Virus record (IMG/VR): IMGVR_UViG_3300037246_000634
Location: 1 to 35,902 of that record
Source: a virus
Length of the DNA stretch: 35,902 bases
Strand: one strand, 5' to 3'
The position numbers and the translations under genes are program-made. The notes beneath the pieces were generated by a model. The model made no database searches. It worked only from the letters and a program-made list of their open reading frames with translations, and was not told the DNA's origin. This document shows positions 6,558 to 13,422 of this stretch, piece by piece (the stretch's first letter is position 1; each line of letters begins with the position of its first letter).

Positions 6558-6746
6558 ATGATTTATATTGGACGTAGATGCAGAGGTCAGCATCGGGATG
6601 TGGACGGCAGCGGCAAGGAATTTACCGTGGTGTGTCGGCACAATGCTGTGAAGGATGACCTTTGCCAGTACCACCATGACCTTTTTTCCGGCCGCGTCCA
6701 ATGCCCATCCGATTTCCTCACGGAGCGCGGGGTTGGGCGGCGATGA
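6558..6746 (+). CDS. Small Cys/His-rich hypothetical protein (62 aa)
   Basis: ATG 6558 follows AAGGA at 8 bp spacing, right after the terminator. Cys/His residues are distributed as C9, C27-H29, C37-H40-H41 and C50, which could form a metal site. Overlaps the DUF1367 start as ATGA. No family recognised. Confidence 0.6.
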   Translation: MIYIGRRCRGQHRDVDGSGKEFTVVCRHNAVKDDLCQYHHDLFSGRVQCPSDFLTERGVGRR

Positions 6747-7162
6747 AATGCATTGTTAAAGTCGAGCACGGCGATGGTGGCATTGGGCAGGGCATTATTC
6801 TTGAGCCCGCATCCGCGCAAGATGAGACCGCATTCGAATCGCTGCGCGTAGGCACTCAATACAAGTGCGATCTTCGCAAGGCGCGCAACCCCGACCACCA
6901 CCGCAAAGGCTTTGCGTTGATCAAGCTGATACTCGACAGCCAGGAGAAATACACCAACATCGAAGATCTGCTCACCGAGCTCAAACTGAAAGTCGGCTGG
7001 TATCGCGAGCACGTAAGAAGCAACGGCGAACTTGTTTACATCCCCAAGTCAATATCGTTCGCCGATATGGATCAAACTGAGTTTGAAGAATTCTATGAGC
7101 GAGTGATGGATATCGCGCTGCAAGAATACGGACTCGAGGAAGCAGTGGAGTTTTTGGAGTGA
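6743..7162 (+). CDS. DUF1367-family phage protein (139 aa)
   Basis: ATG 6743 (MKCIVKVEHG) overlaps the previous stop. The order YKCDLRKARNPDHHRKGFAL, then IKLILDSQEKYTNIEDLLTE, then IPKSISFADMDQTEFEEFYE matches the conserved blocks of DUF1367, a family found in the early/recombination region of lambdoid and other proteobacterial phages (Nin-region-like positions). Function is not established in the family; placement next to a YbcO-like nuclease is typical. Confidence 0.8.
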   Translation: MKCIVKVEHGDGGIGQGIILEPASAQDETAFESLRVGTQYKCDLRKARNPDHHRKGFALIKLILDSQEKYTNIEDLLTELKLKVGWYREHVRSNGELVYIPKSISFADMDQTEFEEFYERVMDIALQEYGLEEAVEFLE

Positions 7163-7296
7163 GACGAAGAACAAATCCAGAGCCACCGGGCGGAGCCGAT
7201 CGACGCAAGGCAGCCGGCCGCACGAAAATTATTCTGTGGCTCTCGGTGATGATCGCCCTCGAGCTCGCCTACATCATTGCGGTGCTGCAGCCATGA
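7159..7296 (+). CDS. Small membrane protein, one TM helix, GTG start (45 aa)
   Basis: GTG 7159 overlaps the DUF1367 stop as GTGA, and the TGA at 7294 overlaps the next ATG as ATGA. Both ends being coupled argues strongly for a real gene. A basic N-terminus (MRRRTNPEPP) precedes one membrane segment (about residues 23-44, IILWLSVMIALELAYIIAVL). Confidence 0.6.
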   Translation: MRRRTNPEPPGGADRRKAAGRTKIILWLSVMIALELAYIIAVLQP

Positions 7297-7655
7297 GGCC
7301 GCTCGATCAAAACAGCATGCTCCTGAAGTTTCCCAAAGACTTTTTCAAGAAATATGCGAAGGGCAAGCCGTGCATGATTCGGATCGCCGGAATGTACCGG
7401 CTGCAATGCGGATCGGAAGAAACCACATCGTTGTGCCATTTCACAATGGCCGGATACAAAGCCATCGGATCGCGGGCGGCGAGCCTGCCGGATCTGGCCG
7501 GCGCGTGGGGCTGCAACGTTTGCCACGATTTGGTAGATGGCCGGCGCCCGGTGCCGATCTCGGTGGAAGGTGATCAATTGCAACTCTGGCACGCCGAAGG
7601 CGTGATGCGTACTTTGGATGCTCTCGTAAAAGAGGGTGTTTTACCAAACCCATAG
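7293..7655 (+). CDS. YbcO-like (DUF1364) HNH/zinc nuclease-like protein (120 aa)
   Basis: ATG 7293 overlaps the previous stop. KGKPCMIRI (23-31), H49 within LCHFTMAGY, then LAGAWGCNVCHDLVDGR (68-84) with CxxCH match the YbcO/DUF1364 family, whose members bind zinc and are related to phage HNH-type recombination nucleases. C27, C39, H49, C74, C77 and H78 are available ligands. The C-terminal VMRTLDALVKEG is the usual ending helix. Likely part of the recombination/early set with Rad52-like, Gp157 and DUF1367. Confidence 0.75.
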   Translation: MRPLDQNSMLLKFPKDFFKKYAKGKPCMIRIAGMYRLQCGSEETTSLCHFTMAGYKAIGSRAASLPDLAGAWGCNVCHDLVDGRRPVPISVEGDQLQLWHAEGVMRTLDALVKEGVLPNP

Positions 7656-7667
7656 GGGAAGACCTAT

Positions 7668-8441
7668 ATGAGACTACTCACAGTAATAATCGCAGTTCTG
7701 ATCGCAGCGCCGGCAATGGCTAAATTTCCGCAGGAAGAAGATGCCAGCACCACGGCGACCGCAGAGCAACGCCAAAACCAGCAACAAAGCCAAGGCCAAG
7801 CGCAACGCCAGGCGGCGCTCTCAAACTCGAGCAGCCAACTAAGCAGCGGCGATCAGTGGGCAACTTCGGGGCCATCGAGCGCCGCGAACGGCGACCAGAT
7901 CACCACCAATCTGCAAACCTATGAAGAAGTGTACCGCGCGCCATACGTGGATAGCGGCGTGCTGCTGATGAACAATGCGCCATGCAAAACGTTCTTGGGC
8001 ATTCAATTCAGCGGTGCCAATAGCAACGGTGCCGGTGCAACCGGTCTAGGCATCCCCATCGACGATGAAGATTGCAAATTGGACAAGGCCGCGCGGCTGG
8101 CCTTCTCGGCTGGGAACCTGCAATACGGTTGGTTTCTATTCTGCTCGCAGCCAGTGGTCAGCAAAGCCGGGATGCGCCAACAGAAGCTATTAAACGTTAC
8201 GAGCCGGGCGCAACGCAGGCGCAATGCAAACGCCAGGTGCATGGCCGGGGCTATCGACAAGGCCGCCACGCTCACCAACATCAAAGCCGAGCTCACTGAA
8301 CTCACCGCTACGTTGATCCAAGTGCAAGCGCTGCCGGGTTATGATGACGCAGCACTGAGGGCGAGGATTCAATTCTTAGAAAGCGCCGCACATCGGCCTG
8401 ATTCGCGGGCGCTGATTGTGGAAAAACACGAATATGAGTGA
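7668..8441 (+). CDS. Secreted hypothetical protein, Gln/Ser-rich N-terminus (257 aa)
   Basis: AGGGGAAG precedes ATG 7668. A clear signal peptide, MRLLTVIIAVLIAAPAMA, is followed by a low-complexity region rich in Gln, Ser and Ala (about residues 25-75), then a folded part with four cysteines (APCKTF, DEDCKL, LFCSQ, ARCMAG). The end (residues 200-235) is helical. Probably periplasmic. It lies just before the M15 peptidase, so a role in lysis or envelope remodelling is possible, though nothing catalytic is visible. Confidence 0.7.
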   Translation: MRLLTVIIAVLIAAPAMAKFPQEEDASTTATAEQRQNQQQSQGQAQRQAALSNSSSQLSSGDQWATSGPSSAANGDQITTNLQTYEEVYRAPYVDSGVLLMNNAPCKTFLGIQFSGANSNGAGATGLGIPIDDEDCKLDKAARLAFSAGNLQYGWFLFCSQPVVSKAGMRQQKLLNVTSRAQRRRNANARCMAGAIDKAATLTNIKAELTELTATLIQVQALPGYDDAALRARIQFLESAAHRPDSRALIVEKHEYE

Positions 8442-8874
8442 GCAAAGCGAAGCCTACCTGCAAATGATCGTGCGCGAAGAAACCTTCGCGCATGGCTTCT
8501 CCAGCTTCACCGCGGATGAAATGCGTTGTCAGTGTGACGACATCATGTGCGGCCTGCCGATCGATGAGCCTGAATTCAAGAACTGGTGCCAGGAGCTCCA
8601 GGACTTGCGCAACGTGCTGCAGTTTCCTTTTCACGTCACGAGCTGGTATCGCTGCCCGGCCTACAACGACTCGCTGTACAACGGCGATGGGACACGCTTG
8701 GAGGGGCCGCACACGATCGGTGCCACAGACCTGGCCATCGAATTCGAGCGCATGTATCGCCTGGTGGATGAGGCGACGAGCCGCGGCATGGGTGTCGGGA
8801 TCTTTCAAAAGGGACCAGTTGCGGGACGGTACATACATCTGGATAATCTAGGGTCAAGAATCTGGACGTATTAG
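8434..8874 (+). CDS. M15-family peptidase, probable endolysin (146 aa)
   Basis: ATG 8434 (MSEQSEAYLQ) overlaps the previous stop by 8 bp; ATG 8416 is an alternative. The zinc-peptidase pattern is present: SWYRCPAYN (70-78), H93 and D99 in PHTIGATDLAI, and H135 in GRYIHLDN, the order of M15 D-Ala-D-Ala or L-Ala-D-Glu peptidases that cut the peptide cross-links of peptidoglycan. No signal peptide, so it would need the holin to reach the wall. Neighbouring TM-coil and 3-TM holin genes make a lysis cassette. Confidence 0.8.
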   Translation: MSEQSEAYLQMIVREETFAHGFSSFTADEMRCQCDDIMCGLPIDEPEFKNWCQELQDLRNVLQFPFHVTSWYRCPAYNDSLYNGDGTRLEGPHTIGATDLAIEFERMYRLVDEATSRGMGVGIFQKGPVAGRYIHLDNLGSRIWTY

Positions 8875-8884
8875 GGGCCGCTCA

Positions 8885-9178
8885 ATGCTTGGCTGGCACG
8901 ATCTCACGGAACTCAAACTGCCACTGTGGAAGGTGGGTGCGTGGTCGCTTGTCCTGATCGGAGCAGTCTGGGGCGCATTCACTTGGGCCGATGATATCGA
9001 AGATAAGCAGATGGCCACGCAGGATCAGCTTTCCCAGCTGGTGCTCATCGTCACCAAAACCACCACCGATACCAACGCAAAGAACGATATTCAAGACGAA
9101 GATATCGATGCGATAGAAGATGCGTTTGATCTACTGCGGCAGGAAATAGAGCTGCGGCGTGAGCTTGATGATGATTAG
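8885..9178 (+). CDS. TM plus helical-tail protein, possible spanin/lysis accessory (97 aa)
   Basis: One membrane segment near the N-terminus (about residues 17-34, VGAWSLVLIGAVWGAFTW) followed by an acidic, helical tail rich in Gln, Asp and Glu. This topology, N-in with a coiled coil outside, resembles i-spanins (Rz) and phage membrane-bound coiled-coil proteins. It sits between the M15 peptidase and the holin. No partner lipoprotein was recognised, so the spanin role is tentative. Confidence 0.65.
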   Translation: MLGWHDLTELKLPLWKVGAWSLVLIGAVWGAFTWADDIEDKQMATQDQLSQLVLIVTKTTTDTNAKNDIQDEDIDAIEDAFDLLRQEIELRRELDDD

Positions 9179-9326
9179 GCGGGCGCTGTTGAAAAGCATT
9201 GTGCCAGCGTGGGCGCTCATCCCAACCAAAAGGGCTGCGCCTAGATTGGATGATGGCCGCTGGCATTTAGTGGTTACAATAACTCCCGCTACGGTGTACG
9301 TGGATGGTGTCAAATATGACTATTAA
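9168..9326 (+). CDS. Small hypothetical protein (52 aa)
   Basis: ATG ATG at 9168/9171 overlaps the previous stop by 11 bp. The product starts MMIRRALLKS and ends in a beta hairpin (GRWHLVVTITPATVYVDGVK). The 11-bp overlap at both ends fits the packed gene order. Function unknown. Confidence 0.5.
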   Translation: MMIRRALLKSIVPAWALIPTKRAAPRLDDGRWHLVVTITPATVYVDGVKYDY

Positions 9327-9492
9327 CAATCCGCTAGAAGTGCTATCGCTGAAAGTGCTGGGCTTTGGCGTCAAGCTCACGTATGGCAAATGGGCCGGCA
9401 CCGCTAAAACAAAATTCGAGGGCTTGATCACGCTCGAGGCTTCGGCTGCGTTTGGGAGCTGGCGGAAAGAATGGGCTGTTTGGCGTAAATAA
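9316..9492 (+). CDS. Small hypothetical protein (58 aa)
   Basis: ATG 9316 (MTINNPLEVL) is preferred; ATG 9304 is in frame upstream. It is hydrophobic but not obviously membrane-spanning, and ends basic (SWRKEWAVWRK). The stop TAA overlaps the holin ATG (TAATG). No family recognised. Confidence 0.55.
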   Translation: MTINNPLEVLSLKVLGFGVKLTYGKWAGTAKTKFEGLITLEASAAFGSWRKEWAVWRK

Positions 9493-9950
9493 TGGGGATC
9501 GGCGCCAAGATCGTTGACGCGCTCACCGGCGGGATCGGTGGCAAGATCCTCGACACCATCGATAAATTTGTGCCCGACAAAGATCTACGGGACAAACTGA
9601 AACACGCGCTCAGCATGGCCGAGCTCACTGGTGATCTGGATCTGCAAAAGGTCGAGATCGAAGCCGAGCGCGATACACAGATCGTCATCGAGCAGACGCA
9701 CCAGGCGGCACTCAACCAGCAAGATCTCTACACGAAGCGCACCAGGCCGAAGATCGCGCGTCAGTCGTGGTTGCTGTGCATTGGCTACGTGATCGTGACT
9801 ATTTTCGGTGGTGGTCTTGCGGATCCGTTTGTGGCCGCAGATCTCTCGACACTGGCTTTCGATCCTGTCATATTCGGGACGTTGGCCGGCCCGGCGTTGT
9901 GGTATATGGGCATGCGCGGTTTTGACAAATGGAAAAATGGAGCCTCGTGA
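9492..9950 (+). CDS. Holin of the 3-TM (GTA holin-like) family (152 aa)
   Basis: N-terminal GxGGKILDTIDKFVPDKDLR and a charged helical region (residues 30-85) precede KRTRPKIARQSW and hydrophobic segments at about 92-110 and 124-142. The order, soluble helical start, TRP motif, then membrane segments, is that of the PF11351-type 3-TM holins found in phages and gene transfer agents. It would form membrane lesions that release the M15 endolysin. The third membrane segment is not obvious. Confidence 0.7.
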   Translation: MGIGAKIVDALTGGIGGKILDTIDKFVPDKDLRDKLKHALSMAELTGDLDLQKVEIEAERDTQIVIEQTHQAALNQQDLYTKRTRPKIARQSWLLCIGYVIVTIFGGGLADPFVAADLSTLAFDPVIFGTLAGPALWYMGMRGFDKWKNGAS

Positions 9951-10148
9951 ATGGGAACCTGGAAAGACGGCCCGAAATCCGACAGCGTTAAACCCCAGGG
10001 GCCGAAAGCTCGGAATTCGGGCAAGGCGCCCTTTCCTGGCGTGACGCCTGGATCTGGTGGCGTAGGTAGCCAGATGAATCCGCGCCGTGAGCGCCGTGAG
10101 GACTACACGCCGACGCCACAGCCGCGCGAATCAGGGGTGAAAATTTGA
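9951..10148 (+). CDS. Small Pro/Gly-rich basic protein (65 aa)
   Basis: ATG 9951 follows the holin stop directly, with GGAG 8 bp upstream. Low complexity with many Gly, Pro and Arg (MGTWKDGPKS; NPRRERREDY). Probably disordered. No function can be given. Confidence 0.5.
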   Translation: MGTWKDGPKSDSVKPQGPKARNSGKAPFPGVTPGSGGVGSQMNPRRERREDYTPTPQPRESGVKI

Positions 10149-10158
10149 TTTGATGAGA

Positions 10159-10202
10159 GCGCTTGCCGTTAAAAGCGGAATCCTATAGCGAGTGCTTTTT
10201 TC
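10159..10202 (+). terminator. Rho-independent terminator
   Basis: AGCGCTTGC (10159-10167) pairs with GCGAGTGCT (10189-10197), including two G-U pairs, followed by a run of T to 10202. The loop contains a second CCG/CGG pairing. It closes the early/lysis transcript. Confidence 0.7.
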
Positions 10203-10220
10203 AAAGAGGTAGTATATTGA

Positions 10221-10421
10221 ATGGCCAGCCTGCCAGGAGGTGGGGTTAGCCTTGAAGGCGGGATCAGCCTAGCGTCAACAACAACAAAGAAAAAAGGACC
10301 GAAGGAAAAAGAACCAAAACCGCCGAAGGATAAGCCGCCAAAGGACAAACCGCCGAAAAAAGCGAAGGGTGAAACGTTGAGCGCGAAAGAATTGAGAGTT
10401 AAGATCAGAGCACTAAACTAG
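10221..10421 (+). CDS. Lys/Pro-rich protein with GxSxxGGISLA N-terminus (66 aa)
   Basis: ATG 10221 follows AGAGG and an AT-rich stretch (TAGTATATT). The N-terminus MASLPGGGVSLEGGISLAS shares the pattern G.[IV]S..GGISLA with the LamG-like virion protein at 27178. The middle is a Lys-Pro tract with a PPKDKPPKDKPPKK repeat, then a short basic helix. Coding is supported by the shared N-terminal motif. Function unknown. Confidence 0.55.
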   Translation: MASLPGGGVSLEGGISLASTTTKKKGPKEKEPKPPKDKPPKDKPPKKAKGETLSAKELRVKIRALN

Positions 10422-10432
10422 GCGCATAGATC

Positions 10433-10543
10433 ATGGGTGTAGCCAACGCCAAAGCCCAAAACAAATCGCAGGCATGGCGAAACAAGCGGACAAAGAAGCG
10501 GCGCCAGACGCGCAACTCAACGAAGCGGAGAAAACGGCGATGA
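10433..10543 (+). CDS. Very basic micro-protein (36 aa)
   Basis: MGVANAKAQN then a nearly continuous Arg/Lys tract (NKRTKKRRQ, TKRRKRR). Its TGA overlaps the following ATG as ATGA (10540-10543), the style used throughout this phage. Length and low complexity make this uncertain; an overlapping frame from ATG 10474 feeds into the next gene. A nucleic-acid-binding role would fit the charge. Confidence 0.4.
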   Translation: MGVANAKAQNKSQAWRNKRTKKRRQTRNSTKRRKRR

Positions 10544-10719
10544 AAGACCACGAAGGCAAGTGCGGCGCGAAAATGGGCGAAGGCAAGTGTGGTGGTGGAG
10601 CGTGGCAGAAGCGCTATCGCAGCAACAGCCACCGGGCCGCCAACGATGACGGCTCAACGAAATCACGCCAAAGCGCTGGCTCCCGATCGCGCAAACACAC
10701 ATCACCACTATTGGGGTAA
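10540..10719 (+). CDS. EGKCG-repeat peptide (59 aa)
   Basis: ATG 10540 has GGAG at 9 bp and overlaps the previous stop as ATGA; ATG 10474 in the same frame would give 81 residues. The start MKDHEGKCGAKMGEGKCGG holds two EGKCG units eight residues apart; the two Cys codons differ (TGC, TGT) although the flanking DNA repeats. EGKCG repeats are the hallmark of HvfA-type precursors modified by MNIO (DUF692) enzymes, which usually carry a signal peptide; none is present here and no MNIO enzyme is in the window. The rest is basic, Ser-rich and probably disordered. Confidence 0.5.
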   Translation: MKDHEGKCGAKMGEGKCGGGAWQKRYRSNSHRAANDDGSTKSRQSAGSRSRKHTSPLLG

Positions 10720-10722
10720 ACC

Positions 10723-11064
10723 ATGGCGCAGCGACCACAATGCCATCCATCCGTGAGGCCATCAGTAGATGTACCAGCACCAGACGTACTCGACAGCGGA
10801 GAATCTGACGCCGGAGCAGTCGGAGCGAGCGAACAGGATGCTCCAGAAGTCGTTGCAGCAAGTGCCGGCGCTGAGGAAACCGAAACGTCTGACCAACAGC
10901 CAGAAGCGACAGATGAAGCGCAGGCAGGCGGAGCAGACGAAGCAGTTTCGGGCGATGATGCAGAACCAACAGCTGCGGAAGACATTGCGCCCACATTTGA
11001 TGAGCCAGGCAATCCAGAAGATCAACCAACAACCGAAGAACCTGGCGGCGACGACAGCAACTAG
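10723..11064 (+). CDS. Acidic low-complexity frame (113 aa), alternative to 10769-11068
   Basis: ATG 10723 has GGGGT just upstream and follows the previous stop by three bases. The product is Ala/Glu/Asp/Pro-rich and probably disordered, with strong G at first codon positions, as in real genes here. It overlaps in another frame with the 99-residue basic frame at 10769-11068, and I cannot decide between them. Confidence 0.4.
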   Translation: MAQRPQCHPSVRPSVDVPAPDVLDSGESDAGAVGASEQDAPEVVAASAGAEETETSDQQPEATDEAQAGGADEAVSGDDAEPTAAEDIAPTFDEPGNPEDQPTTEEPGGDDSN

Positions 11065-11068
11065 CTAG
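10769..11068 (+). CDS. Basic Gln/Lys-rich helical frame (99 aa), alternative to 10723-11064
   Basis: MYQHQTYSTAENLTPEQSER leads into an amphipathic, basic helical protein (KRQMKRRQAEQTKQFRAMM). Third codon positions are very G-rich (CAG, AAG, CTG, GCG). The ribosome site is weak. It resembles other basic small proteins of this phage and overlaps the acidic frame at 10723-11064; one or both may be real. Confidence 0.45.
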   Translation: MYQHQTYSTAENLTPEQSERANRMLQKSLQQVPALRKPKRLTNSQKRQMKRRQAEQTKQFRAMMQNQQLRKTLRPHLMSQAIQKINQQPKNLAATTATS

Positions 11069-11081
11069 AATAAAACTCGCA

Positions 11082-11101
11082 GCGCCGCAGAAGAGCGGCG
11101 C
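11082..11101. other. Perfect 7-bp hairpin upstream of the small terminase
   Basis: GCGCCGC and GCGGCGC flank the hexaloop AGAAGA, with no U-tract. It lies in the 60-bp gap before the small terminase. A hairpin of similar form, loop GGAAGA, precedes the decoration and capsid genes (24201-24218). Confidence 0.5.
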
Positions 11102-11127
11102 GCCATTTAGCCGGAAGAGGCAAGTGA

Positions 11128-11574
11128 TTGAGCGATACAACAACCGATCCTGATGACTCGCCCTTAGAAGGCGAGCTTCTACTTTTCCGAGAAGACTACG
11201 AGGGCGAAGACCTCGGTGGCCGCCCTCGCCTGTACGAAAACCCTGCCCAATTCGATGAAGCCGTCTATGCGTACTATCTATGGTGCGCTGAACATCACGA
11301 GCCCATGACCATCACCGGCATGGCTCTCGCTCTCGGCTTCTGCTCAGTTCAAACGCTCTACAACTACGGCACTTACGATGGGTTTCTGGAATCCGTTGCG
11401 CGTGCTCGGTTGCTGGTTGAGTACGGCTATGAGAAGAACTTACACGGACCACACAGCGCTGGATCAAAATTCGCGTTAGCCTGCATTGGATCTGATGACC
11501 GCTGGCGATCGGTCAAAGAACTTGGAGGGGATGAGCTCATGACGCACGAAGATAGGCTGGCGCACTTGCGGTGA
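11128..11574 (+). CDS. Small terminase subunit, P22 gp3-like / packaging protein (148 aa)
   Basis: TTG 11128 is the only start after an in-frame stop and has GAGG at 7 bp, so a TTG start is likely. The acidic N-terminus leads to GGRPRLYENPAQFDEAVYAY and a helix-turn-helix, PMTITGMALALGFCSVQTLY (59-78), then a helical part (ARLLVEYGYEKNL) and SAGSKFALACIG. The order matches phage small terminases that recognise packaging sites and hand DNA to the large subunit. Oddly it is 5.6 kb from the large subunit gene. Confidence 0.8.
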   Translation: MSDTTTDPDDSPLEGELLLFREDYEGEDLGGRPRLYENPAQFDEAVYAYYLWCAEHHEPMTITGMALALGFCSVQTLYNYGTYDGFLESVARARLLVEYGYEKNLHGPHSAGSKFALACIGSDDRWRSVKELGGDELMTHEDRLAHLR

Positions 11575-11798
11575 TGTACAACTTTCACGGCACGGAAATC
11601 GAATGGCCAAGGGTGCGCGAAATTAGCGGGGATGCTGTGATTCAGGATTTCAGCAACGGGCGGTTTGTAGGGCCGGAAATCTTTCGGATCAAAAAAGAAG
11701 ATCTCACGCCAGGCTATGGCTTAGGCGCTGATCCGGTTGTGAGAGCAAAGATCCGCGAGATCACCGGTGAGCCTGCACCACTGGAGCACCTACGATGA
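11574..11798 (+). CDS. Hypothetical protein (74 aa)
   Basis: ATG 11574 shares one base with the terminase stop; GTG 11571 is an alternative. MYNFHGTEIE begins a compact beta/alpha protein ending IREITGEPAPLEHLR. First gene of the terS-terL island. No family recognised. Confidence 0.55.
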   Translation: MYNFHGTEIEWPRVREISGDAVIQDFSNGRFVGPEIFRIKKEDLTPGYGLGADPVVRAKIREITGEPAPLEHLR

Positions 11799-11998
11799 GC
11801 AGAACCGAGATCACCTTGATTGTCGCGGTCGGTCTCATTGCCGTTATTTCTGCACTGGGCTGGAAAATGGCCCAGGACGCCGAACGAAAAGAAATGGCTT
11901 CAGACTTTTGTGAAGGCGGCGTGGTGCTGGGCGACGGTGGAACGATGGGTGTCAGGCATCTGTTTTGCGACGATGGGAGGGTGATACACCTGCGATGA
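11795..11998 (+). CDS. Small membrane-anchored protein (67 aa)
   Basis: ATGA overlap at 11795. An N-terminal membrane segment (about residues 5-23, EITLIVAVGLIAVISALGW) is followed by a polar part with two cysteines (DFCEGG, LFCDDG) that could bond in the periplasm. Could be a signal anchor. Function unknown. Confidence 0.6.
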   Translation: MSRTEITLIVAVGLIAVISALGWKMAQDAERKEMASDFCEGGVVLGDGGTMGVRHLFCDDGRVIHLR

Positions 11999-12165
11999 AC
12001 TACAAACTGGCCTTGGCCTGCAGCTTTTGCGACAAAACAGGCGCAACGATCGGTGAGCGGCACCGCAGCAAAAAGTGGGTGCTGCGCCATGCTGTGCAGC
12101 TTCGTGGCTGGGTGCTTAAAGCTGGCGCGGTGTGGTGCCCTGGATGTGCGGAGCTCCTGCTATGA
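11995..12165 (+). CDS. Small zinc-ribbon-like protein (56 aa)
   Basis: ATGA overlap at 11995. Two CxxC pairs (CSFC at residues 9-12 and CPGC near 50) with about 37 residues between form a classic four-Cys zinc site; the middle is basic (GERHRSKKWVLRH). Possibly nucleic-acid-binding. Assignment by motif only. Confidence 0.6.
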   Translation: MNYKLALACSFCDKTGATIGERHRSKKWVLRHAVQLRGWVLKAGAVWCPGCAELLL

Positions 12166-12341
12166 GTGATTACACAAACGAAGATCTGGTGATCAAACTA
12201 GCAGACCCGACGCGCACCATTCTTGAAACCACGCCGAGCGGGAAGATAACGCTTTATGTCGCTGGCAAGCCGGTGGATCTGGATGAGCTCATCGAGGCGC
12301 TGCACGAGATCCGGCGGTGGGTAGAGGACAACCGAATATGA
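12162..12341 (+). CDS. Small hypothetical protein (59 aa)
   Basis: ATGA overlap at 12162. MSDYTNEDLV begins a small alpha/beta protein with a hairpin (SGKITLYVAGKPVDL) and a C-terminal helix (DELIEALHEIRRWVED). No family recognised. Confidence 0.55.
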   Translation: MSDYTNEDLVIKLADPTRTILETTPSGKITLYVAGKPVDLDELIEALHEIRRWVEDNRI

Positions 12342-12544
12342 TCAGCGGCACCGAAGCATCGGCAGCGGGCACAGCCTTGGCTCGATCGCGAGAAGCCGCA
12401 GCCTTTCAATATGACAAGTGCCCGATATGTGGCCGTAACGATTGCCCGCACAAAGAAATGCCGAGGATTCTAACGTGGCCGCTGTGCGTGATGTGGGCGA
12501 CGATCGGCTTTGTGTGGGGCGGCGTGGTGTTTTACCCGTGGTGA
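12338..12544 (+). CDS. Zinc-knuckle plus TM protein (68 aa)
   Basis: ATGA overlap at 12338. CPICGRNDCPH at about residues 28-38 provides a Cys3-His metal site, followed by a C-terminal membrane segment (LTWPLCVMWATIGFVWGGVV). A tail-anchored zinc protein; compare the similar layout at 15276-15488. Function unknown. Confidence 0.6.
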   Translation: MISGTEASAAGTALARSREAAAFQYDKCPICGRNDCPHKEMPRILTWPLCVMWATIGFVWGGVVFYPW

Positions 12545-12738
12545 TTATCCCGAGAGATCATGCCGATTCGGTTTGCAAGATGGGCGAAGGTGCTGATTGT
12601 TGCCGATATCTGATGGTGGGATCGGGCGGCCTCGAGTGCGCCAAAGATCCTGCAAACCACGGCTTTCGCAAAATCCTAGACCGGCGCAAGGATTCGATGG
12701 TGGCCAAGGGCGACAACTGCGATGGGTATATGCCATGA
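12541..12738 (+). CDS. Small Cys-rich protein, GTG start (65 aa)
   Basis: GTG 12541 overlaps the previous stop as GTGA. Five cysteines (VCKMGEGADCC, LECAK, DNCDG) are scattered through a soluble protein. Overlaps the next ATG as ATGA. No family recognised. Confidence 0.5.
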   Translation: MIIPRDHADSVCKMGEGADCCRYLMVGSGGLECAKDPANHGFRKILDRRKDSMVAKGDNCDGYMP

Positions 12739-13016
12739 CTGAGGGCGAATGGAAACTCATCCACGGCTTTGCCGCCATGATCGAGGGCGCTGAGCGCAAA
12801 GGCGCGCCGATAGATTTGCCGGAAGGTGCGCGCACGGTGAGCTTCACGCTGTCGGATACGATGGCCACTCGAGTGACGATGGCCATGCGCCAGGCTGCCG
12901 GCGAGATCGAATCACTGCAAGAAACCAAAGCCGAGCAGGCCGAGGCGCTGGAGTCACTGCGCAACCAGGTGAATTTGATCACCGATCCGAAAATCGTCAT
13001 ACCGAGAGCGCGATGA
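12735..13016 (+). CDS. Helical hypothetical protein (93 aa)
   Basis: ATG 12735 (MTEGEWKLIH) in ATGA overlap; the upstream part of the frame is a shadow. The C-terminal half (QETKAEQAEALESLRNQVNL) is a likely coiled coil. Function unknown. Confidence 0.6.
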   Translation: MTEGEWKLIHGFAAMIEGAERKGAPIDLPEGARTVSFTLSDTMATRVTMAMRQAAGEIESLQETKAEQAEALESLRNQVNLITDPKIVIPRAR

Positions 13017-13324
13017 GCGCAACCGAGGAACTGACAGCGCAGTTACGCGACCTCCGAATAGTGATTGTCTCGTGGGCTAAGCGCCAACAAATAGCCCGCA
13101 CCATAGAAGCCCTGGAGGCTGAGAACACCGATCTAGAGCAGGCGTGCGACGCTCACCAAGCGGATACCCTGCAAGCCACCAAGATAATATGGGCGCTCAA
13201 GGCGCAGATAGGGCAGTTGCTAAATCTGTCGCGCAACATTGACGAGCATCCCGAAGACTACGATGGCCCCTGCGAGTGCCGATTGTGCCTGACCTATGCT
13301 GCGGGGGATGGTGATGGCGGATAG
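13013..13324 (+). CDS. Coiled-coil protein with Cys cluster (103 aa)
   Basis: ATGA overlap at 13013. MSATEELTAQLRDLR then a coiled coil (ARTIEALEAENTDLEQAC) and a C-terminal PCECRLC cluster. The first 37 residues are paralogous to the start region of the next gene (13314 onward): EELTAQLR and TIEAL recur there. Probably a duplicated module. Confidence 0.6.
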   Translation: MSATEELTAQLRDLRIVIVSWAKRQQIARTIEALEAENTDLEQACDAHQADTLQATKIIWALKAQIGQLLNLSRNIDEHPEDYDGPCECRLCLTYAAGDGDGG

Positions 13325-13422
13325 CCCAGGAACTGATAGCCAGGTTGAAAAGCCCATTCAACGCCTGCTCGTTTAGGCAAGAATGTATCGACACCATAGA
13401 AGCTCTCACGAAGGAGTGCCAC

